A DNA stretch of 64,000 bases from positions 3,348,001 to 3,412,000 of the forward strand of contig JAWNGF010000004.1 in the NCBI GenBank assembly GCA_037039685.1, read 5' to 3'. Shown piece by piece: positions 1 through 9,730 of this stretch (position 1 is its first letter; each line of letters begins with the position of its first letter). A program made the translations under genes and the position numbers. Origin of the DNA: Ceratobasidium sp. AG-K (taxonomy: Eukaryota; Basidiomycota; Agaricomycetes; Cantharellales; Ceratobasidiaceae). Below the pieces are notes generated by a model that had not been told where the DNA came from, ran no database searches, and saw only the letters and a program-made list of their open reading frames with translations.

Positions 1-88
1 TTTTCTGCCGCACAAGCGCTTCTTCCACCGCTTCCTCCTTGCCAGACTCGTCTTCGGACTCTTCCTTGCGTGAGCGTTTTGGGGGCAT
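1..88 (-). CDS. N-terminus of a charged protein, partial
   Basis: Only the first 29 codons are in the window; the gene runs off the left edge. The reverse strand opens with ATG at 88 and reads MPPKRSRKEESEDESGKEE, then VEEALVRQK. A basic PPKRSRK stretch followed by an acidic Glu/Asp/Ser run is typical of nuclear proteins (a possible nuclear localisation signal). HP1-type chromodomain proteins often begin this way, but no domain is visible, so I do not name it. The start codon lies 118 bp from the divergent CCT7 start. That the gene is real is inferred from the good start, the open frame to the window edge and the biased composition. Confidence 0.55.
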   Translation of the reverse strand, partial: MPPKRSRKEESEDESGKEEAVEEALVRQK

Positions 89-206
89 GTTGGTGGTGGC
101 AAAGTGACGATCGGTTGTGTCCGATATGGGCGCTTACGCCAGGGTTTTGCGCTTATTCAGAAAGGATTTTGGATACGCGTCTTGTCCACCATATCCCCAT
201 ACCACA
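89..206. promoter_or_regulatory. short divergent promoter region
   Basis: These 118 bp separate the start codons of the left-edge minus-strand gene and CCT7, so both 5' leaders and both promoters must share this space. No TATA box is obvious. A shared bidirectional promoter is inferred from spacing alone. Confidence 0.4.
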
Positions 207-2171
207 ATGCAACGCGGTCTACCTATGGTATGTAAAATCCATAAACGAGTACATTAGACTTAATCTCTACTCAGCAACCAACTGTGATCCTTCTTAAAGA
301 AGGCACAGACACGTCTCAGGGCAAAGGTCAATTGCTCTCCAATATCTCTGCGTGTCTGGCAGTGGCCGACACGCTTTCATCTACCTTGGGGCCGCGCGGA
401 ATGGACAAGTTGATTGTATCTGACCGGGGAGAAGCCCAAATTACTAATGACGGAGCGACAATTCTTAAATTGCTGGATATCGTTCATCCTGCGGCCAAGA
501 CTTTGGTTGACATTGCTCGCGCTCAAGACGCCGAAGTCGGTGACGGCACCACTAGCGTGGTACTCCTAGCTTCCCAGATTCTCAAAGAGTCGCGTTCGTA
601 CATTGAGGAAGGAGTCAGCCCTCACATCATCATCAAGGGTTTACGCAAAGCAGCACAGCTGGTCAGTCTACATTGTAAATCAAGTCCCTATCGTTAAATA
701 TCAACTATAGGCCATCGATCGCATCAGGGAGATTCAGATTGTGATTGACAAGTCGGACCCCGAGTAAGTCTATTTATTATCTCTGCCTTGGGATTATTTT
801 GACCGTACACCAGAAAATACGATGAACTGCTTATAAAATGTGCCTCAACCTCCATGTCCTCCAAACTTATCCACTCCCAAAAGCCCTTCTTCTCCAGAAT
901 GGTAGTCGACGCCGTCCAATGTCTCGACCAGAATGATTTGGACGAGAGCCTTATTGGTGTAAAGAAAGTTCCAGGGGGCGGCCTTCAAGACTCCCTACTC
1001 GTTCGCGGCGTTGCTTTCAAGAAAACGTTTACATACGCTGGCGCAGAACAGCAACCAAAGTCATTCAAGAACCCCAAGATTCTCTGTCTCAACGTCGAAC
1101 TCGAACTCAAGGCCGAGAAAGACAACGCCGAGGTCCGGGTGGAGGCAGTATCAGACTACCAGGCGATTGTCGACGCAGAATGGCAGATCATCTATGACAA
1201 ACTGGACCGCATTCACAAGACAGGAGCGCAGGTCGTTCTCTCCAAACTTCCTATTGGAGACCTCGCGACCCAATGGTTCGCGGATCGAGGCGTGTTTTGT
1301 GCTGGTCGTGTCCCTGCCGAGGACTTGCGTCGTGTCACTCAAGCAGTCGGCGGCACTGTACAGAGCACCACCTCAGATATCCTACCCGAGTACCTTGGAA
1401 CCTGTGGCAGTTTCGAGGAGAGACAGATTGGAGGCGAGCGCTACAACGTCTTTGAAGAATGCCCCAAGGCCAAGACGTGCACCCTCGTTTTGCGTGGCGG
1501 AGCCGAGCAATTCATTGAAGAAGTCGAGCGTAGTCTTCACGACGCGATCATGGTTGTTCGACGTGCGGTCAAAAACAGCGAGGTCGTGGCAGGCGGTGGT
1601 GCCATTGAAGTGAGTATGGGTCTAGGTCTTGAATCATGCGCGCTAACGGTATTGTCTGGAGATGGAACTTTCTGCCTATATCCGCGATGTATCTCGATCC
1701 CTCCCCAACAAGCATCAGCTCATTCTTGCCGCGTTCGCCCGTGCACTCGAGATTATTCCCCGCCAAATTTGTGAAAATGCTGGCCTCGACTCTACCGATA
1801 TTCTCAACAAGCTGCGTATGCGACATGCCATTGGGCGACACGGGCAAGACCACCCTCAACTAAGCGAGAACCTCTGGGCTGGAGTGGATGTTGATAGCGA
1901 TGAGGGCGTGCAGGATAATCTCGCAGCGTTTGTATGGGAACCAAGCCTGATCAAGGTCAACGCGATCGGTAGCGCATGTGAGGCTGCGTGTTTGATTTTG
2001 AGTGTGGACGAGACTGTGAAGAACCCACAAAGCGAACAGGTGTGTCGGCATACGTTCTAACCCAGTGATCGTACTGAGTCGTCCCAACTATAGCCAAATC
2101 CTGGACCCAGGGCTCCCCCGGGTGCCGCCCAACGAGCTCTTCGCCCGCGTGGAGGAGGACCGCGTCGATGA
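207..2171 (+). CDS. CCT7: T-complex protein 1 subunit eta (CCT7)
   Basis: One of the eight subunits of the cytosolic chaperonin TRiC/CCT, which folds actin, tubulin and other proteins using ATP. Six exons fit: 207-227, 275-661, 711-763, 814-1609, 1662-2039 and 2094-2171, giving about 570 residues, the usual CCT length. Visible landmarks are [11 protein letters not shown] near the N-terminus, [11 protein letters not shown] (nucleotide-binding loop), the ATPase motif [10 protein letters not shown], and VVAGGGAIE in the lower equatorial domain. The start at 207 encodes MQRGLPM in a tiny first exon that joins [10 protein letters not shown]; without it the N-terminal strand would be missing. The last exon encodes a Gly/Pro/Arg-rich tail ending GGGPRR, as is common in eta subunits. 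All introns are 47-53 nt with GT-AG ends. No break is seen. Confidence 0.95.
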
Positions 2172-3071
2172 TAGTCTTAAAACTTCACTGCATTGATGTA
2201 ACGGTGTCCTTGACAATGAGATTGCCGGTAAAGCAACCCGAGGTAGACTTGTAAAGCTAAAGAATGGCTTCGATTTGGGGTGCTGCTCAGCATCACCCGG
2301 TAATAGCCACATGAACCCAAAGGTGTGGAAGTGTAATTTTGGTCGAGTTGGTAATCTGCCTCGTCAACGCCAATTTCTTCGCGCATACATCGTACATTTC
2401 CCGAGCCCTGGTCCGGCTCATTCTCACATTCCTAGTTCCCGATGATTTCTTCCAATTGTCGAGCATTTGTGGGTTGACATGATCATCATTGTTCTCAGAA
2501 GACTGCTCCCACTTGCATTTCCAATTCGTGATGTTGTTTGCTCGGAGCTCTTCAAGATTCTGAGAACAAAACCGCGTGTTTCGTTCATACCGCTATATAA
2601 TATTTTGCATCATCCAACACACCATGTTACCGCGGATTGCTACACCCTTCTACAGAAGAAACTAAAACAGTGTAGTGCTCCGACAGAGATTATTACAGTA
2701 ACCTCGGACACAACGTTTATCTTTTGGAGCTATCGAATGGATATTGCTAAGCAGTTTGAGTTGTTTGCACAAGCCTAGCAACGGAAGCTTTGTGAGTGAT
2801 CGTGGTCATCGCAAGACAAAAATCATGCCACAGACAGGTGACGTTTGCTATTCGTTCGTGGCTCCAGTACATGTGGAGATTCAAAAACAGTGTCTGACCC
2901 ACCACTCTCGGTTCGTGAAGAGAAAAGAGTTGATTCAGCCACATTGTTCAAATAATTCATAGGAGTTAGAAAACATAAGTGTGTGATACATATTCAATCC
3001 AAGTTCGAGGCAGGACAAGGTTTATTTGCCCGAGGATTCAACAAATGCTTAGCCATCACTGTTGTTGAAGG
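2172..3071. other. intergenic, no gene recognised
   Basis: About 900 bp between CCT7 and the small minus-strand gene. It is AT-rich, with only short open frames whose translations look random. It probably holds the 3' ends of the two convergent flanking genes. Confidence 0.5.
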
Positions 3072-3464
3072 TCAGCAGTCATTAGACGGTGTTCCAAAGC
3101 AAGAGTCTGCGTCAGGAATGCTACCTACCAGCCGACCAGATGCCGCAATCATGGCCGCACTCGCCTCTTTCGCCTTCTGAATGGTCAAGGCACTTCTTGT
3201 GTAGCGCTCGTGGACCTCGCCCATGACTAGTGGGTGGCGGTTAGGGCTAGCTTCGTTGCCTCGGGATCGCGTGTGTATCTTACTGATAGGAGTAACCTTC
3301 CAGAGCGGCTTGTCGTGGGGCCCACCGCTCTCTGGTTTCCAGTCGATCAAGATCCCTTGCTTGTGAGCGCTATCTTTGACAACACTCAAGAACCCTCTGT
3401 GCGGCTGACGGGGGTCCAATTGCAACGGGGCTCCTTCCACTCGCCTAAGGAACTTGGTAGACAT
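3072..3464 (-). CDS. small hypothetical protein
   Basis: A 130-codon open frame starting MSTKFLRRVEGAPLQLDP and ending GTPSNDC. The composition looks protein-like and the centre (GILIDWKPESGGPHDKPLW) resembles ordinary folded sequence, but I recognise no family. The open frame extends upstream to 3569 without another convincing ATG; the methionine at 3464 is preferred because the upstream part reads like an untranslated leader or intron. The basic N-terminus could be a mitochondrial presequence, which would fit the mS45 gene downstream, but that is a guess. An additional upstream exon cannot be excluded. Confidence 0.4.
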   Translation of the reverse strand: MSTKFLRRVEGAPLQLDPRQPHRGFLSVVKDSAHKQGILIDWKPESGGPHDKPLWKVTPISKIHTRSRGNEASPNRHPLVMGEVHERYTRSALTIQKAKEASAAMIAASGRLVGSIPDADSCFGTPSNDC

Positions 3465-4237
3465 TGTTGACCAACAGCAATAGACAACGAAGTTAACAGA
3501 TAAACAAGTGAGCTGGGCGTAAGGGGGATTTGAGAGGAAACTTGCCAAGGTCTCTCCCAACTTTAACAACCCTGTGAGCTAGGATAGTCAAACATGTACA
3601 TACCTCGGGGTCTCATAGCGCCAGATCGACTCACCTCCTGTTCCTTTTCGCCATTCCTGCGCTTCGTAAATGAGTCCTGTTGAATGACACATCGGGTCAG
3701 CGATTCAAGCGATGTGTTTCCCCGGCTCCATGGGTTATACTCTGCTCTTGCTAATATCATTAGCTTTAGTCGGCAGTGAATATGCAAGCGAGACTGTCAC
3801 AGATCAAAGATACACACCAGCCGCGCATCTTGCACCATGGATCCATAAGGTCCAAGGCAGCTGCCTCCTTATGCACTCCCATCGTTGATCCGGTCTAGTG
3901 CTAGTGTGACAGGGAATTACAAAGACTCCTTCTATAGTTTGCGGGGAATATATGCGTGAATTACGTCCTTCCCAGGGATCCAATGGGCAGCGAAACTCAC
4001 TGGGTTTACTGGACACCCCCGAAGAATACGTGATAGAAGCTACAGCCCCTGGCAGAATTTCAAGCCATGATCCACGAGCAACGAACCCAGTCAACACGAA
4101 CCGAATGAAGCTATGTAACCAGGAGACCGCCCGACGTGGGGATTGTTGTCGCTGTCGGCCACGTGCAGCGGATGCATCACGTGAAAGGCCCTGAATTCCT
4201 GCCCAAAATTTTAAAAGATCGGGTCTATCACCTTGTC
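3465..4237. other. divergent intergenic region, nothing firm
   Basis: About 770 bp between the divergent small gene and mS45. Two minus-strand open frames of 74 and 97 codons cross it but show no recognisable family. It presumably holds both promoters. A CACGTG E-box core occurs around 4159 (gccacgtgcagc) and an overlapping TCACGTG around 4178, about 60-80 bp upstream of the mS45 start. Confidence 0.35.
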
Positions 4238-6211
4238 ATGCAGACTTCAACTTGTACCAGAACAATCCGGAGCCTGCGACTACGCTCCGCCTATTGGGGA
4301 CCTATTTCTAGTTTAAATACTCCCCGATCATTCTCTGTTACTCGGCTGTTGCGCAACGATGATGCAGGCGGGGAGGATGGCGCATTCAAAAAGGGGAAAC
4401 GCGCGAAAGTAGACCCTCAAGCGGTCGAGAGCTGGTTCAACGGAGAAGGTCTACCGTACCGTAATCCTACTCCTGGAAAGCCTAACTGGCTGGGGGGCGA
4501 GACTGTGAGTAGAACTTTTGACCGACTCGTATGTGCACTAAAGCTGCCCAAGCCTTACCCAGACAACCCGACTTTTCGACCTCCGCCGCCGCTGTCTGAC
4601 ATTGTCAAGTCTTCAATCTATGACCGTTACTTGAATGCGGTACAGTCGTTGGTGTCCAATCCTGGTGAACGCTCCCCTCGTGCCTTTGATGCCTCCCATT
4701 AACGTAATGCATAGAGGCACACGTGCAAGCGGTTCGCAAGCTTAGTGAACAGTTTGGAATTTCAAGCTCTCGGATTGAAGCTATCATTCGTTTGAAGCAA
4801 TATGAAAAACGCTATCAAAAGGTAGGCTCCTCTCTGTTGACTACATCGCCTGCTATGAAGAATGCAAATCGATTAGTCTTGAAGACTTACTCGTGGTTAT
4901 ATCTTTCATGCATGACGTTGTCTGAGACTCTCCCTTCGCCGTCTATGTACTACTCTTTGCTAACGCATTCATTACACCAGGTAAACTACTTGCTCACGCC
5001 CGAATCTCTCGATATGATTAGAGAATATTTCTGTTCTTCGAGTGCCTCGATGAGAATCAAACTTCTTATCTACATTGCATGATCATTCCCAAACCAACTA
5101 GTTGAGATCGGTTTGCTGACTATTTTTGCTGCAGGTGATTGGCAATGGTGCATGCGTTCGAGGTAAGTCACATTCTAATAAACCATTTATGATGAAACCA
5201 CTTCTATCATACCTCGCGCTGGTGACCTTATCCTTAAAAATGACATGCAAGGCTTTCTGACTCTTCCGTTGTCGCATACGAGTTCTATCCGAGTTACTGA
5301 CTTGTGATCATGCATAGGCTTCCGCTAATTATAACGTTTACCGCCGCTTGCTGATCACCCAGGTTAGTCTTTACATTCGTCTTCTTTCCAGCGATCGCCC
5401 CAAACATGATGAGCAAACCACGACATAACAATTTCACGCAAGACACCCCCGTGGTTACACATTCTTCACTTACTGAATCACTGCTTCCAATCATGTTTTG
5501 AGCGCATATGAGAACTATTACTAACGGTTCCTACCCCACAGGATGTAAGTCGCATGGCCTTTGTCCTTCCCATTCTGCAAGTGATGAGACATCAAACATC
5601 ATTAGCGAATTGTAACGACTGGCCTGTGCCTCTGGTTATTCCTTATTTCAACCCCATCTGACATTTTACCGCCCCGATGTCCATGTTCGCATCCTACGAT
5701 AGCTGACGCTATCAACCATCTTTGCAGGGTAAAAGGCTTCAGTATGCGTTCCAGAAAGGCATGGAATCGTATCTAGGCATCCGACTCGAACGGGAGCGAG
5801 CCGTAGTATCAGACTCGAAGGTTGATTCGGCCGACGTTAACGCCGCGCGACAACGATCTGCAGAGGTGGATAACGAGGTGTCTGGGGCCGCTAAGGAAGA
5901 CCAAAAAAGTGGAGCGGCTCGTCGAGTTTGGTGGGAAATGGTGGAAGATGCGCCCAACTCGGTAAGTATTTTTTGGCCTCTCGCCGCTCAAGTTTTTCAC
6001 CTAGGATTGGATGAACCAGCGTCCAATTGTGCCTGGACTCATTGCCAAAGACGTTGAAGCCCACCGCAAAAGGATCTCAGACGATCAACAGGCCCACGCA
6101 GGAGTTCCCCTGCATATTGACGGACCTGTACCTTCTCCAGGTAAAGCCCGCGGTGTTTTTACCTTCATTGATACTGGCATAAAATCTTCTACCAAAAAGG
6201 CTCGCGCCTGA
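4238..6211 (+). CDS. mitochondrial small ribosomal subunit protein mS45 (Bot1 family)
   Basis: A component of the mitochondrial small ribosomal subunit, known as Bot1 in fission yeast (family 'eukaryotic mitochondrial regulator protein'). Best model: exons 4238-4504, 4544-4664, 4715-4821, 5728-5961 and 6005-6211, about 311 residues. The start at 4238 opens a mitochondrial presequence rich in Arg/Ser/Thr (MQTSTCTRTIRSLRLRSA). Family landmarks in order: GLPYRNPTPGKPNWLGG, PYPDNPTFRPPPPLSD, VRKLSEQFGISSSRIEAIIR and GKRLQYAFQKGMESYLG. The second intron splits a Glu codon (G|AG), giving the smooth join SNPE-AHVQAV. The first intron is only 39 nt and in frame, so retention would add 13 residues. 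The fourth exon must join RYQK directly to GKRLQ, so the third intron is 906 nt, far longer than any other in this gene and full of AG|GT junctions (see findings). Confidence 0.85.
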
Positions 6212-6395
6212 GGCTATGCGCTACGCCTTGTTCGCTATCACCGCATGTAAATTCATTCCGGCTTCCGCACTCATTACAAATCCATACATTGAAAACTTTA
6301 CATTGCGTTGTTGAACACGAGGATGACCACAAGGCCTGACGTAACTGGCCGTGTCAGTAACGATCCACTGATTGGCCCAAATACGGTGCATACTC

Positions 6396-6696
6396 TTAAA
6401 TGAATTCCACGTAGATATCGACTTCGGTCGTGATCCCGTAACTCTCGAGAGTTGCGTCGTCGTTATCGAGAGCCTTTCCGCCCCAAGTCAACCTAGTAAT
6501 ACGGCCAAATCAGATCTCTAGGATATTCTTTGGGCACCGTCAGTTGACCATACCTTTGGCTATTGGGAGGTATCGCGCCGTCCTCGAAGATCTTTCGCTT
6601 GATCTCCAAGATCGTAGTCTGAGAGGTTACTTGGACCCAAAGGTCTGCAGCCGTCGAGCGGCGGATCCGAACTTGAAAAGTGGCTGCTAGTGTCAT
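6396..6696 (-). CDS. free-standing ubiquitin-like domain protein
   Basis: Two exons (6554-6696 and 6396-6492) joined across a 61-nt intron encode 79 residues that are essentially one ubiquitin-like fold. The first exon carries the N-terminal beta hairpin and the helix (QTTILEIKRKIFEDGAIPPN); the junction restores PPNSQR-LTWGGKALDN, matching the IPPxxQRLxxxGKxL pattern of ubiquitin relatives. The second half ends TLESYGITTEVDIYVEFI. There is no C-terminal Gly-Gly, so conjugation to other proteins is unlikely; it probably acts as a non-covalent adaptor, or this is a minimal gene of unknown role. The intron contains an in-frame continuation to a stop, so the unspliced message would encode a truncated protein. 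Function beyond the fold is not known. Confidence 0.75.
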
Positions 6697-7437
6697 GGTG
6701 TATTCAATCAGCAGACCGTGGTGGTTGTTTTTGGAAGAAGCTTTTGCGCATACCTAAACCCTATTCACGATCGATTCCATTAGTACCTTCCCAACTTGGA
6801 ACATGCCAACTAACCTTTGAGCTTGAAGATCCCATCGTCGAGGAAGGGCGGAGGTACTAAACGACCGCCCGAGAGGCTATATGATTTTACAACTGCCCGT
6901 GGTACGTCGACTGTGACGTCACAAACTAGGTCATGCGCAATTGGGGTTTGTCAACTATATGCGCCTCTGTTTGAAAAGTCTTGCCGGTTATCCAAAGCTT
7001 CACAGACGTAGTATACAGCCACACTTGTGGCAGATCAAATAAAATACAGCCGAAATCGTGCTCACGCAACTGAGATGATACTTAGCCCTCGACTGAGAAG
7101 ACTGCCAGGCTGAAACACCCGCGCACGCGTCTATTGAGTCACGCAACAGAAGTGGGGCCAGTCCAAGTTGCATACATTGAGATCGACCACGCCAACGTAA
7201 CACACGCTAGACATCTAAACCGGCTCCGTGTCTATTCCAGAGATAAACACCACGTCGTTGGAGGATGCACGTGCCACACGCAGTTTGACGCTAGGATCAA
7301 TGGAAACAACCGTCGCAGATTGCGCTCACTGAAACCGCTCGATCATGTATGAAGAGGGGATCGGCGGCCTTATCACTGCTGTTAGAGAATTCAAAAGTTA
7401 CCGCGGCAATGCAGGCTACATTCAATCCCACTCCTAT
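6697..7437. other. intergenic, no gene recognised
   Basis: About 740 bp between the ubiquitin-like gene start and the end of the methyltransferase gene. Short open frames occur on both strands but none shows a family resemblance or a plausible exon chain. Confidence 0.45.
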
Positions 7438-9072
7438 TCAGCTACACCCACTCGGGGCCGGCACAGTCAAGCGCATTAGCCGGGTGTCGGTCGTTGCCGA
7501 CGAACTGTCGTCGCTTCCCCGGAAAACTCGATCAGGGTGCGGCGGGAGCGCCATGTCAATAAATTCCACGGAAAGGCCCTCCTCCTCTTCGCTTGGAGGT
7601 AAGAAATCCCTATTTGCGGCAAAGACCAATAACTTACCCACGCTAGCTAAAAACTCCGCAAAAGTCTGCTCCCGACGTAGCGTGAGGGCGACATATGCGA
7701 TCCTTTGGCCGGGCCCGCGTATAGGGGGATTATTCGCGCCCTGAGGTAGAGATCGTACCGGCAACGGCCGCTCCAGGGCGAGTCGCAGTGTCCGCGTGAA
7801 AGGCGGAATTATTGAGGGGTCATAGACCTGTGATGTATATTTAGTGTGTTCCTGGGGTACTGTCGATCACCGCGGGAAGGGTGGGGACATACACATCGGC
7901 TGCCAGAACGACATCGGGGTCGATCTCTTCTAGCAGCCCCCGCACGAACGCTTGCCGATCTGGGTTGACAGAGTCGGTCCAATCTAGCGCGCGTACATGT
8001 GTATTGTGGCTTTCGTCCAGCGTGTCTAAAATGACAGCCCATTCATGAGTTTGAGCCCATTTTGGGATTCCTGCCAGTGTCGTCAGGAAATTTACTCAAC
8101 TGCAAGGAAGGCGCAGATTTGATGTACATCGCGCCAACACGTCGTCGTCAACATCGGTCAGGTATATGCATGGCCCTTTCTGTGAATCGCCATGGCTATA
8201 ATCGCTTGACTGTACCATTTTTTGCAGAGTGGCGACTAGTAGCCCAAGCAGGCCGATTCCGCTCCCAAGCTCAAGTATGCGTGCCCATGTCACAATATCT
8301 GATGTTGCCACAAGGGAATGGGGCAGTGAGTCTAACGCCTCACGGAACGTAACAGGGGAACGAGGAAAAATCCCGGTGGCACATGATCGCGCCTAATAGA
8401 TTTAGTACGCACGGTTATTTTGCAAAACCCACTCGGCCATATCGAGACTGGCCCGCCATGTCCGTAAGCCGGTGGTTCCACGTTCGATGGTGGTTCGGGA
8501 TTCAAGGACTGTGAGAGGCCTTTGGTCCTGGCCAAAGTTGTCGACGCCCGCTGGTCTGTTCCAGACTTGTGGAAGAATGAGGCTTGATTCGGGTCGACGA
8601 AGTAAATAAGTGAGGTACGATGCTTCAGGGGGACCTTGTCTGGGCGAAGCTTGGTACAGCTATCTTTGAATAGGGTATAGAAACCGTCTCACCTGATGGG
8701 AACATTGAGCGTACTAATCAAATGTTCATAAATTTCGTCCTCAATCTCCTGCATACAATACCTGAGTTATTTGCGAAGAGCCGCGATTAGCCTAGACCAC
8801 TTGCAATTTCTCCTTCTTCAAGCGCAGCGACAATATTTTTCCAAGCCCTTCTCTGATATTCCGGAGCCGGAGGAACTGCAATAAAGACGCATCGGTACCA
8901 GCCTTCGTGAGCACGAAGCATACCACGAACACGCAATCAAGTGAGGGTTTTTGATGGTTCGTTCGATGAAAATCTGTTGCGACTGCGTGTCGACGATGGC
9001 TTTGCCGATTAAGGATTTTGGTAATGGCTGCAGCGCAAGGTACAGCGCCACCATCCGGTCGATATCTTTCAT
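7438..9072 (-). CDS. EFM3: EFM3/EEF2KMT (FAM86)-type protein-lysine methyltransferase
   Basis: Seven-beta-strand SAM-dependent methyltransferase; the family trimethylates a lysine of translation elongation factor 2 in the cytosol. Read on the minus strand from ATG 9072 through several short introns. Landmarks in order: an N-terminal helical exon (FLRLRNIREGLGKILSLRLK), then EIEDEIYEHLIST, then TVLESRTTIERGTTGLRTW, which is the FAM86 signature GTTGLRTW, followed by ASLDMAEWVLQN. SAM motif I is RILELGSGIGLLGLL. The acidic post-I strand is IYLTDVDDDVL, followed by the post-motif strand VRALDWTDS and motif DVVLAADVYDPSIIPP. The C-terminal exon ends LTVPAPSGCS. One intron (8071-8100) appears to be only 30 nt long, and retaining it would bring in a TGA. 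The first-exon boundary near 8930 is uncertain. Confidence 0.8.
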
Positions 9073-9730
9073 CTAAGGTTCGGTGTAGGTTAGACTACAG
9101 CGGCCGGTTCGCCAAACCGGTCCCACGGAACAGATGCTCTTGCCTTGACCGATATCGAGTGTTTTGCTATTGAGTGTAGTCGATGTGTAGTCGTATAGAT
9201 GTTGTAGTTGAATATTAGTGAGCGATCCGGCGGCTATCCCTCAGGGCAAGTTGAAATTAAAGGGCGTCTAGAGTCAGATTGGAAATCACGTTGGCAGGAT
9301 TTGAAGATCGCTGACCAGACTTGGACTTGCCAACTTCTTGACCATACTTGATGCGGAGTTTATTCAGTCGCTTGGACTACAAAAATCGTGTTCATGACAA
9401 ATTTCAATTTGTTATATGCAATTATCGTGCTGGTGGTGGGGCAATCTTGACAGCTCCCAGGTCGCAGTGGGACATCCGGCTGATGCAACCATCCGAGAAC
9501 GGCTTAACGTTCTGTGGCATCGGTCAAAACCAAATCGTTGTGGCACCGAGCGTTACGGCTCCAGGTTCGGCAGTCCATGGGTCAGGTCGGCTCCTCTGAG
9601 TCCCGACCAAGGTTAATTTATAACTAGGGGGTTGCGACCGGTCATACCCCCACCCTTCCCCGCCTCCGTCCCGTAAGCTCGCTCCTCGTGGTCCTTTCTC
9701 AACTCTTGGACGAAGGTCTGCTTCATCGAC
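9073..9730. other. divergent intergenic region
   Basis: About 660 bp between the divergent starts of the methyltransferase and membrane-protein genes. It must hold both promoters. No motif stands out. A run of C-rich sequence (9645-9670) lies shortly upstream of the membrane-protein start. Confidence 0.4.

Noticed and set aside
207..2171. Group II chaperonin fold in both CCT7 and FAB1 suggesting a functional pairing
   Set aside because: Both contain chaperonin-related domains, but this is standard for FAB1 everywhere; the genes are 25 kb apart and nothing links them.
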